Positions 1 through 4,864 of a stretch of 8,076 bases of DNA are shown piece after piece; within the stretch, counting starts at the first letter, position 1; each line of letters begins with the position of its first letter. The translations under genes and the position numbers were made by a program. A model generated the notes under the pieces. That model had not been told where the DNA came from. It was given only the letters and a program-made list of their open reading frames with translations, and made no database searches. The stretch is taken from NCBI RefSeq assembly GCF_032335695.1, contig NZ_JACTOJ010000056.1:1-8076 (forward strand). The letters are read 5' to 3'. This DNA is from JACTOJ01 sp032335695 (lineage in GTDB: Bacteria; Bacillota; Clostridia; Clostridiales; Clostridiaceae).

Positions 1-110
1 GCATGGGAAAATATGCGATTGGCAGACTGATTCAGAGGGCTTTCAGCCCAGCCAGTAATAGGCCCTTATAGGGCTGAGCAAACCACCGGCTAAGCCGGTG
101 GTTATGATTT
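1..110 (+). mobile_element. Right end of an IS200/IS605-type element with omega-RNA-like tail (partial)
   Basis: The first 110 bases are much more GC-rich and structured than the rest of the window. Three successive hairpins can be read: GGGCT/AGCCC (37-41 with 45-49), GCCCT/AGGGC (62-66 with 70-74) and a perfect 10-bp stem AACCACCGGC/GCCGGTGGTT (81-90 with 94-103, loop TAA). IS200/IS605 elements are known to carry subterminal hairpins, and their tnpB genes end in a structured guide RNA (omega RNA) that reaches the right end. I see no long reading frame here: any tnpB would lie left of the window. The exact element end is not determined and I place it near 110. If it is an omega RNA, the guide would be the bases that follow, about 110-130. 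An IStron end or a terminator of an unseen gene are alternatives. Confidence 0.55.
81..103. repeat. Perfect 10-bp GC-rich hairpin at the element end
   Basis: AACCACCGGC and GCCGGTGGTT are exact reverse complements separated by TAA. The stem is strikingly GC-rich for this genome, as expected for the transposase-recognised hairpin of an IS605-type end or the last stem of an omega RNA. There is no T-run behind it, which argues against a simple terminator. Confidence 0.7.
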
Positions 111-140
111 ATCTATCGATTTAGGACAATTAAAGGCGAA

Positions 141-172
141 CATATCATAAATGAAGTAGAAGTTATGATATG
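141..172 (-). terminator. Stem-loop downstream of the metallopeptidase gene, possible terminator
   Basis: CATATCATAA (141-150) and TTATGATATG (163-172) form a perfect 10-bp stem with a 12-nt loop, about 12 bases beyond the stop codon of the minus-strand gene ending at 185. On the minus strand it is followed only by a weak T-rich stretch (TTCGCCTTT), so it would be an imperfect intrinsic terminator or an mRNA-stabilising 3' hairpin. Confidence 0.45.
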
Positions 173-184
173 CTCCTAATAATT

Positions 185-1642
185 TTATATAAAGTAATCT
201 TGTCCAACTTCATCCACAGTATTAAAATATCCCTTTTTTACTCTTTCCTTAAGAATTTCAGTTGCCTTTTCTAAAGTAATTTTAGGGAAACTCATTAAAT
301 CGTATAGCGAAGCTGTATTAAGATTAATCTTTAGTGGTATCATTTCTTCATTAAGCCAAAAACATTTTCGAATTTTTACATGCGAATTTTCAATCCATAT
401 TTCCTTGCCTATATTTTTATCTATAGCAATATCATAATTTTCTATCATATCGCATAAATTATTGAAAGTTTTCTTGTATTCATTATAAGCGTCAATAAGA
501 GCTTGTATATTTCCTATCATTCCATTATATGCAGCTTTTTCATATATATCAGCAAGGTCATTGGATATGGTTTTTCCTACTGTTGTTGATATGAATAATT
601 TTATTAGTTCTTGTTTATCTTCAGGAAAACATTCACACCACATTTTTATAAATTCTATAAAAGGAATGGAGTTTTCATTTAAGTTATCTTTAATTTTATA
701 CCATGTCCAGAAAGTTTTTAGCATAACATTTTCAAAGGGTGTAAATAGTTCTTTTGCATCAGTTTCATTACTTATGTTTGAAAGTAAGAAATTGTTGTAG
801 AAGTCTTTTGATAGAAAGTTGTTTTGTAAAATCTTATTTGTGCTTATTCTATAGAAAAGGGTTGCTATAACTCCTTCACAGGATAACATTTCTTGTGAAT
901 TTTTTAAATTTATTTTATCAAAAATTGTTGATGTATGTTCAAGCATTATAGTATCCACTATATTTAATTTTAGCTTATCGGTTGATGGAAGTAATTTTTT
1001 ATGAATATACGTATTTTCTAAAATACCATTTAGTCTTAATTCAGTATCTGCTTCACATAGCCATAATTTGTTTATGTCTTTATCATAATTACACTTTAAA
1101 TTATGGACTTCTTTATAATGTGTAATAAAATCATAGGACAATTTTTCGAAATGGATTGCCCAGCCTTCATTAAAAGCCATAAAAAAATCTGTAATTCCCA
1201 TACTTACATGCTGTTTTGAAGAGTTACTGAAGGGGAAGTTTTTTAATATATTTGCCAGCATTATATGGCCTAATTCATGGCTGAAAATTTGAAGTTCACC
1301 ATTATTTAATCTTTCTTCATCAATAACTAAATCAACATAATTTAAATGTGGATAATCAATAGATTCATATTCTTCTATTAATCTAAGTCCACAATTTGCA
1401 AATCCACCTTCATTATCTGAGAGTAATAATACATTTGGTCCAACAGTATCTTTCATTAAGTTTCTTGTACATTGACTCAATTTAATAACTGATTGATGAA
1501 ATGGGAATTTTAACTCAGCAATTATTTTATTATACAGTGGAGAGGTTTTAGATAATTTCTCTCCGCAGTGAATATTATTAATGTCGTCTTTACCCTTTAC
1601 TATGCATATTTTTTCATTTGGATTTGGGAAAATATATTCCAT
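185..1642 (-). CDS. HExxH metallopeptidase-like protein with C-terminal helix-hairpin-helix domain
   Basis: A 485-residue protein with no signal peptide or obvious membrane segment, so probably cytoplasmic. Residues 122-126 read HELGH within FSHELGHIM, a zinc-binding HExxH motif. About 33 residues later comes NEGWAIHFE (E159), resembling the NEGFA-type second zinc ligand of gluzincin (M1/M61-like) peptidases. The middle is helix-rich and unrecognised. The last 45 residues (about 441-485, beginning LNTASLYDLMSFPKI) look like a ComEA-type helix-hairpin-helix, usually a DNA-binding element. The start was set at ATG 1640-1642 because TAGGAGG lies 7 bases upstream; an in-frame ATG at 1664-1666 lies before that site and is not preferred. 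The gene is second in an operon with the ArsR-like gene, 64 bases apart with no clear terminator, so it is probably controlled by the same palindromic operator. Substrate and role are unknown; catalysis is inferred from motifs only. Confidence 0.75.
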   Translation of the reverse strand: MEYIFPNPNEKICIVKGKDDINNIHCGEKLSKTSPLYNKIIAELKFPFHQSVIKLSQCTRNLMKDTVGPNVLLLSDNEGGFANCGLRLIEEYESIDYPHLNYVDLVIDEERLNNGELQIFSHELGHIMLANILKNFPFSNSSKQHVSMGITDFFMAFNEGWAIHFEKLSYDFITHYKEVHNLKCNYDKDINKLWLCEADTELRLNGILENTYIHKKLLPSTDKLKLNIVDTIMLEHTSTIFDKINLKNSQEMLSCEGVIATLFYRISTNKILQNNFLSKDFYNNFLLSNISNETDAKELFTPFENVMLKTFWTWYKIKDNLNENSIPFIEFIKMWCECFPEDKQELIKLFISTTVGKTISNDLADIYEKAAYNGMIGNIQALIDAYNEYKKTFNNLCDMIENYDIAIDKNIGKEIWIENSHVKIRKCFWLNEEMIPLKINLNTASLYDLMSFPKITLEKATEILKERVKKGYFNTVDEVGQDYFI

Positions 1643-1649
1643 ATTAATA

Positions 1650-1655
1650 CCTCCT
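1650..1655 (-). promoter_or_regulatory. Ribosome binding site deciding the start of the metallopeptidase gene
   Basis: On the minus strand TAGGAGG precedes ATG (1640-1642) by 7 bases. The bases just upstream form a short palindrome (CCTAATTTAGG) that touches the site. This strong site favours the start at 1642 over the upstream in-frame ATG at 1666, which has no comparable signal. Confidence 0.75.
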
Positions 1656-1706
1656 AAATTAGGCATCAGTTATAGATTTAGACACCTAAAAAATATTATT
1701 TTTTAC

Positions 1707-2252
1707 TTAATCTATCCTATCATCATATTTTAGTCTCCTATTTAATGCTGCTATTGTAAGATATACATTTAACCCTTGATTGGTTGCAGTATATTTTCCA
1801 TTTTCATTTTTACATATAAATTTATTTAATAATAATTCCTTTAAGTGATGATGGAGATGTCCTCCAGCCATTTTTGTTAATTCAACTAATTCACCGCTGC
1901 TGTACTGATTTCTAGTTAAATACCTTAATATACATATCCTTTGTTTAGAAGACAAAACATTACAAAGTGCTTCTATTTCTTCATCTGGTTCTTCTTCATC
2001 TAAAACGAATAATGAAGTCAATTGATAATCGTTAGCGGCATCTTTGTTATGAAATACCGATTGGAAGATGATACTGTCCTCATCTTTAAAATGTACTTTT
2101 AAGCTTTTAAGATTTTCATTTACCTCCTTTACTATGTTATTAAAATTATCGGATAGAGGAAGAACTGTACCTTGTTTTTCAATAGCATTTTTTCCAAAAA
2201 CAGCACTTTCAAGTTTCTCAATTCTTTTTATTAAGTCATCTATTTGCTCCAT
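1707..2252 (-). CDS. ArsR-like winged helix-turn-helix transcriptional regulator
   Basis: A 181-residue protein. Residues 1-18 are heptad-like (MEQIDDLIKRIEKLESAV) and probably form a short coiled coil. Residues 35-90 form a small unrecognised region ending in an acidic patch (DEEEPDEEIE). Residues 93-175 are a winged HTH of the ArsR type: LSSKQRICILRYL, then the helix pair SSGELVELTKMAGGHLHHHLKEL and the wing FICKNENGKYTATNQG. The histidine-rich recognition helix (GHLHHHL) is the usual form in HTH_20-like regulators and is not by itself evidence for metal binding; no CxC metal site of classical ArsR is seen. The start ATG has AGGAG 8 bases upstream. Its promoter is covered by a 34-bp palindrome, so autorepression is likely. 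It leads the operon with the metallopeptidase gene and probably controls it; the inducer is unknown. Confidence 0.85.
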   Translation of the reverse strand: MEQIDDLIKRIEKLESAVFGKNAIEKQGTVLPLSDNFNNIVKEVNENLKSLKVHFKDEDSIIFQSVFHNKDAANDYQLTSLFVLDEEEPDEEIEALCNVLSSKQRICILRYLTRNQYSSGELVELTKMAGGHLHHHLKELLLNKFICKNENGKYTATNQGLNVYLTIAALNRRLKYDDRID

Positions 2253-2284
2253 AAGTTAATCTCCTATAAATACAATGTTATATT

Positions 2285-2318
2285 ATTATATTATTATATA
2301 ATTATATAATAATATAAT
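2285..2318. promoter_or_regulatory. 34-bp perfect AT-only palindrome, probable ArsR-like operator
   Basis: Every base from 2285 to 2318 pairs with its mirror partner about a centre between 2301 and 2302 (17 bp per arm), and all are A or T. The -10 hexamer of the operon promoter lies at the centre. A dimeric regulator bound here would block polymerase, so this is the expected operator for the adjacent winged-helix protein. The link is inferred from position and symmetry. AT-only palindromes also arise by chance more easily in AT-rich DNA, but 34 perfect bases over a promoter is unlikely to be accidental. Confidence 0.7.
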
Positions 2319-2329
2319 TACGCTGTCAA
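2301..2329 (-). promoter_or_regulatory. Consensus sigma-A promoter of the ArsR-like operon
   Basis: On the minus strand the sequence reads TTGACA (2324-2329), a 17-base spacer, then TATAAT (2301-2306). Both hexamers match the consensus exactly. Transcription would begin near 2294, giving a leader of about 40 bases with AGGAG at 2261-2265, 8 bases before the ATG of the regulator. Confidence 0.85.
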
Positions 2330-2383
2330 TAATGTTCATGGTTGTAAAATTAAAACATTTAAATTCGTGGATAATAAGTGTCA

Positions 2384-2399
2384 CCCCTCGCCTCCACCA
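2384..2399 (+). other. 3' end fragment of a tmRNA (or alanine tRNA-like) gene, probable attR scar
   Basis: CCCCTCGCCTCCACCA fits the 3' end of a tRNA-like molecule. It contains a five-base T-stem strand (2384-2388), a seven-base acceptor strand CGCCTCC (2389-2395), discriminator A and CCA. Numbered as a tRNA, the T at 2393 is U70, the partner in the G3-U70 pair that marks alanine tRNAs and tmRNA. The sequence strongly resembles clostridial ssrA 3' ends as I know them. Homology stops before it: the T-loop position reads AGTGTCA and no tRNA or tmRNA body is present upstream. A 3' end without a body is what integrases leave at attR when an element inserts into such a gene. The hairpin at 2396-2432 would be the displaced gene's terminator. 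Confidence 0.5.
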
Positions 2400-2432
2400 T
2401 TGAAACCCTCGACGGATACGTCAATGGTTTTT
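2396..2432 (+). terminator. Terminator-like hairpin after the tmRNA 3' fragment
   Basis: ACCATTGA (2396-2403) pairs with TCAATGGT (2421-2428), followed by TTTT and C. The left arm overlaps the ACCA of the tRNA-like end. The larger loop of 17 bases weakens it, but position and T-run fit the former transcription terminator of the displaced RNA gene. Confidence 0.5.
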
Positions 2433-2455
2433 CACTATGCATAAGTTTAGGATTA

Positions 2456-2479
2456 TTTAGAGTGAACCGTACCATAAAT
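2456..2479 (+). repeat. Copy B of a dispersed repeat (core AACCGTACCATAAAT)
   Basis: The stretch reads TTTAGAGTG then AACCGTACCATAAAT. The same two pieces occur at 7791-7824, where 9 bases (GTTACGGTG) are inserted between them. A looser copy lies at 2536-2555. The function is not known. Confidence 0.6.
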
Positions 2480-2491
2480 AAAGGAGGTTTT

Positions 2492-2531
2492 TAGTCTTAA
2501 CCATTGATATTACTTGGTTAAGACTATTTTT
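2492..2531 (+). terminator. Strong intrinsic terminator without an obvious gene upstream
   Basis: TAGTCTTAACCA (2492-2503) pairs perfectly with TGGTTAAGACTA (2515-2526) around an 11-base loop, followed by five T. It is plus-strand only: the minus-strand reading lacks a T-run. No gene is visible directly upstream on the plus strand. An AAAGGAGG at 2479-2486 lies just before it without a start codon. It may have ended a lost gene or could be an attenuator in a leader for the kinase remnant. Confidence 0.75.
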
Positions 2532-2535
2532 ATAG

Positions 2536-2555
2536 GTGAAAACCGTAGCATAAGT
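2536..2555 (+). repeat. Copy C of the dispersed repeat (diverged)
   Basis: GTGAAAACCGTAGCATAAGT resembles GTGAACCGTACCATAAAT of copy B with two extra A and two substitutions. It lies about 76 bases after copy B, so the pair brackets the orphan terminator. Confidence 0.4.
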
Positions 2556-2575
2556 ATTAATATATTTACAAAATA

Positions 2576-2584
2576 TGCTATAGT
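2576..2584 (+). promoter_or_regulatory. Possible extended -10 promoter of the kinase remnant
   Basis: TGCTATAGT is an extended -10 (TGn plus TATAGT) about 60 bases before the kinase start. No good -35 hexamer is at the right distance. AAGGAG at 2633-2638 is the ribosome binding site, 9 bases before the ATG. Confidence 0.35.
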
Positions 2585-2647
2585 AAAAAGGTGAGTAAGT
2601 TTTAATTGAAAGATAAATAGGAATTTTGCGTTAAGGAGATAAAAGAA

Positions 2648-2925
2648 ATGGCAAGAGGAATTATTATTTTTGGTTCATCTGGTTCTGGAAAAACAACATT
2701 AGGAAAATTGGTTGCAGAAAAGCTTGATTTTCCTTATTTCGATATAGACGATTACATTTGGAGAAAAGATACGGATAAACCTTTGGTTCTCCGTGCATGA
2801 GTACGCATTAACAATGGGCTAATTCGTTACCTTGTAAAGTACTTCGGCTAAATGGAGATGAGGACTTAAATAAGAATCTTCAAATAATAGTACGTGAATA
2901 TTTGAAACAGAATTTTCAAGGCTAA
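2648..2925 (+). pseudogene. P-loop nucleotide kinase-like gene with internal deletion
   Basis: From ATG 2648 a 50-residue frame begins MARGIIIFGSSGSGKTTLGK, a classic Walker A P-loop (GSSGSGKTT). FPYFDIDDYIW follows, as in small adenylate-kinase-like or AAA-family nucleotide-binding proteins. It then runs into VLRA and a stop at 2798-2800. A second piece in another frame, from about 2812 to the stop at 2923-2925, reads QWANSLPCKVLRLNG and ends VREYLKQNFQG, which looks like the C-terminus of the same protein family. Related proteins are roughly 180-190 residues as I recall, so the middle, with the catalytic lid, is gone. The breakpoint lies near 2785-2812. The gene has a good ribosome binding site but cannot make a working enzyme. 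Confidence 0.75.
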
Positions 2926-3001
2926 ACTTATTGAAAATTTTGATGTGAAAATTCCAAGTTGTAAATTAAAGAGTTATTTAAAAAATTATGGCCAAGCGTA
3001 A
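2924..3001 (+). pseudogene. Unidentified C-terminal gene fragment
   Basis: In the frame starting at 2924 the sequence reads KLIENFDVKIPSCKLKSYLK and continues NYGQA to a stop at 2999-3001. It directly follows the kinase remnant, has no start codon or ribosome binding site, and has the composition of a real protein end. I do not recognise the family. It could be chance coding in AT-rich DNA. Confidence 0.3.
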
Positions 3002-3209
3002 AATTGCAAAATGCAATATATAAAGAATATTCTCCTGTTAGTAAACTTCAGCCCTATGTAGACTGTTATTAGATTTCTAAAACAAACAATACTGCAAAGG
3101 ATTTATTACAAGCAGAATTATACCTGATGGCTGCATGGATATAGTGTTTAATATAGAAGAAGTTAAAGATGTCCGTTTTTTACAATACAATAATCCTAAT
3201 CAGTATTAA
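3001..3209 (+). pseudogene. Remnant of an AraC-type regulator N-terminal domain (frameshift and nonsense)
   Basis: Frame one (from 3001) reads KLQNAIYKEYSPVSKLQPYV and then DCY, a stop TAG at 3070-3072 and ISKTNNTAKD. The stop stands where related proteins have tryptophan (YVDCYW). After a frameshift near 3110-3114 the next frame reads RIIPDGCMDIVFNI and ends with a stop at 3207-3209. The PDGCMDIVF signature with the preceding PYVDCYW is typical of the N-terminal (DUF6597-like) domain of AraC-family activators. The C-terminal double HTH domain is absent, replaced by the VOC gene start. At least three lesions (nonsense, frameshift, truncation) mark it as dead. The family assignment is from motif memory, not a search. 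Confidence 0.65.
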
Positions 3210-3241
3210 AATAGAAAAAAAGATATTGAGGAGGATTAGAA

Positions 3242-3613
3242 ATGCGTTTAACTAATAGCTGTATTATAACTGATGATGTTAAGAGATTAAGTGAATTTTA
3301 CGAAAACATTCTACAAATTAAAGCGGAGTTTTATGGAGATGATTATGCTGTATTTAGGGTTGGAGATAATGCGTTATCAATGTATGCTTTAGAAGCACAT
3401 GAAAATATAGCCCCAGGTTCAGCTCAAGCTAAATCAAATAAAAGTATAATTCTAGAATTTAATGTTGAAAATGTTGATGAATAATACAAGCGACTAAAGG
3501 ACATTAATATTGACTGGGTGAAAGCCCCAACCAATCAACCTTGGGGAAGTCGTTCCTTTTATTTACGTGATATTGATGAAAATATTATTAGTTTTTATAC
3601 ACTTATAGAATAG
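3242..3613 (+). pseudogene. VOC-family (glyoxalase/bleomycin-resistance-like) gene with one in-frame stop
   Basis: ATG 3242 has GAGGAGG 7 bases upstream. The first 80 codons read MRLTNSCIITDDVKRLSEFY and continue as a beta-alpha-beta-beta VOC module. TAA at 3482-3484 interrupts it, but the same frame continues without another stop to 3611-3613, reading YKRLKDINIDWVKAPTNQPW, then GSRSFYLRDIDENIISFY. This is the second VOC half, with the usual WG.R.FY.RD.DGN-like signature (here DEN). Total length would be about 123 codons, normal for the family. The stop fits a single G-to-T change of a GAA codon. Recent decay is likely because nothing else is damaged. Readthrough or a sequencing error cannot be excluded. 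The gene lies 38 bases before the next gene, so it would be cotranscribed with it. Confidence 0.85.
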
Positions 3614-3651
3614 AAGTGCCTGGAATGAGACTATAAAAAGGAGTGAGATAA

Positions 3652-4575
3652 TTGAAAAAACTAGGCTTAGATATCTTTGAAAAGGTTGTACAGTCCATTA
3701 ATAGATATGCCAGACCATTAGAAAAATCAATATTTCAATACCGTTTCTTTGGTGGAACAGAGAATGAAATAGTAAATGAATTAAAAAAATATCAAAATAA
3801 AGATGGCGGTTTTGGTCATGGAATAGAATCTGACTTTAGACTGACCCATTCCTCACCTATGGCTACCTCCATAGGAATAAGGCTTTTATCTGAAATTGAT
3901 AGTCTAAAAGAAGCCAAAGAAATGATATCGGCAGCAATAGGTTATTTAGAGACAACCTATGATATTAATAGAAATGGTTTGTTTGCAGTTCCAAAGGAAT
4001 TAAATGATTTTCCTCATGCTCCCTGGTGGCATTATAATGAAGATGATGGGATGACAGTAATTGATAAAAACTGGGGAAATCCTTCTGCAGAAATTGTTGC
4101 ATACCTATATAGATATAAAGAGTATGTTAAAAGCCTTGATATAGAAAAACTAGTGGAATATGCAATCAATTACATAGAAAGCAAGGAAGAAATCAGTTCA
4201 GAAAATGAAATATTTTGTTATATAAAGTTATATGAAGTTCTGACTGAGCATTTACAAATGAGATTAGAGAGAGTAATTTCATCAGCAGTAGAACATGTAA
4301 TAGTATATGATACAAAAGAATGGCATGAATATGTTCCAACGCCAGTAGATTTTGTAAGCAGCATAAATAGCAGCAGATTTGGAGTTTTAGAGTCAAAAAT
4401 AGATGAGAACTTGGATTTCTTGATTAATCAATTACAATCAGATGGTAAGATTAATCCACCATGGGGGGACAGCTATTATAAAGGCGATTTAAAAGAAGCA
4501 TATAATGAATGGATTGGAGTATTAAGCTTAAAAGCATTAGTTACACTGAATGGATTTAAAAGAATTGAATTATAG
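3652..4575 (+). CDS. Alpha/alpha-toroid (prenyltransferase/squalene-cyclase repeat-like) protein
   Basis: A 307-residue protein starting at TTG 3652, with AAGGAG 8 bases upstream. Residues 43-62 contain LKKYQNKDGGFGHGIESDF, close to the QW-type repeat of terpene cyclases and prenyltransferases (Q..DGGFG). Further tryptophan- and glycine-rich segments follow at 120-145 (HAPWWHYNEDDG, NWGNPSAE) and 260-287 (LQSDGKINPPWGDSYYKG). The spacing of helical repeats suggests an alpha/alpha barrel of the toroid superfamily. The DxDD acid motif of class II cyclases is not evident, so it may be a non-enzymatic or distantly related member. There is no signal peptide or membrane helix. It follows the broken VOC gene closely and ends at its own terminator. 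I would annotate it as a hypothetical toroid-fold protein and not assign a substrate. Confidence 0.7.
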   Translation: MKKLGLDIFEKVVQSINRYARPLEKSIFQYRFFGGTENEIVNELKKYQNKDGGFGHGIESDFRLTHSSPMATSIGIRLLSEIDSLKEAKEMISAAIGYLETTYDINRNGLFAVPKELNDFPHAPWWHYNEDDGMTVIDKNWGNPSAEIVAYLYRYKEYVKSLDIEKLVEYAINYIESKEEISSENEIFCYIKLYEVLTEHLQMRLERVISSAVEHVIVYDTKEWHEYVPTPVDFVSSINSSRFGVLESKIDENLDFLINQLQSDGKINPPWGDSYYKGDLKEAYNEWIGVLSLKALVTLNGFKRIEL

Positions 4576-4616
4576 ACTTAATAGTAAATGACATAAATTT
4601 GGTGTATTATATACCC

Positions 4617-4651
4617 GGGTTAAAGGATTTTTTCTTTTGACCCATTTTTTT
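4617..4651 (+). terminator. Intrinsic terminator after the toroid-fold gene
   Basis: GGGTTAAAGG (4617-4626) pairs with CTTTTGACCC (4634-4643), including two G-T wobbles, and is followed by a run of seven T (4645-4651). It ends the transcript of the 3242/3652 genes. Confidence 0.75.
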
Positions 4652-4790
4652 GTGCTTAGCATGGGAACTTTCCACATATTCAACACAAGAAAAGAATAAT
4701 TGTACTGAAGATTAATAATCTGCAATAATGCTTATGACGTCTCTCAATAAGAGAGAAAATTTATATTTTCTACAAAAAAGTAGCATTACC
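4652..4790. other. Intergenic stretch with no supported gene
   Basis: Between the terminator and the merR promoter I find only a short hairpin (CTCTC/GAGAG around 4741-4755) and AT-rich sequence. A 32-codon frame from 4728 exists but overlaps the promoter and lacks a ribosome binding site. Confidence 0.5.
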
Positions 4791-4793
4791 CTC

Positions 4794-4824
4794 TTGACTC
4801 TTCCTTTGGGGAATCGTTTATACT
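4794..4824 (+). promoter_or_regulatory. MerR-type promoter with 19-bp spacer
   Basis: TTGACT (4794-4799) and TATACT (4819-4824) are separated by exactly 19 bases. MerR-family activators act on promoters with 19-20 bp spacers by twisting the DNA. The spacer contains an imperfect dyad (TTCC ... GGAA, within CTTCCTTTGGGGAATCG). The start would be near 4831, leaving about 34 bases before the ATG at 4865. Direct autoregulation by the encoded MerR protein is therefore likely. Confidence 0.8.
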
Positions 4825-4864
4825 AAATATATCCTTGCTAATTAAGAAAAGGGGGGCGAAACAA

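Noticed and set aside
561..800. Plus-strand open frame opposite the metallopeptidase gene
   Set aside because: No ribosome binding site and low-complexity composition; it mirrors the coding strand of a motif-bearing gene.
1643..1666. Longer N-terminus of the metallopeptidase from ATG 1666
   Set aside because: The strong ribosome binding site lies between this ATG and the one at 1642, so translation should begin at 1642.
1688..1704. AAAAAATATTATTTTTT between the two minus-strand genes as a terminator
   Set aside because: The AT-only stem is too weak; the operon reading is kept.
2068..2259. Plus-strand frame opposite the ArsR-like gene
   Set aside because: A serine/phenylalanine-rich shadow of a well-supported gene on the other strand, with no start signals.
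2281..2320. AT-rich repeat as a replication origin or simple repeat
   Set aside because: The exact symmetry around the promoter -10 fits an operator better; no DnaA boxes or iterons were seen.
2371..2399. A complete tRNA or tmRNA gene
   Set aside because: Only the last 16 bases fit. The T-loop and everything upstream do not match, so only a 3' fragment is reported.
4728..4826. 32-codon plus-strand frame MLMTSLNKRE...
   Set aside because: No ribosome binding site, and it overlaps the -35 and -10 of the merR promoter.
4835..4864. Longer MerR protein from TTG 4835
   Set aside because: It would start about 4 bases after the predicted transcription start, while ATG 4865 has a strong G-rich ribosome binding site and begins at the normal family N-terminus.
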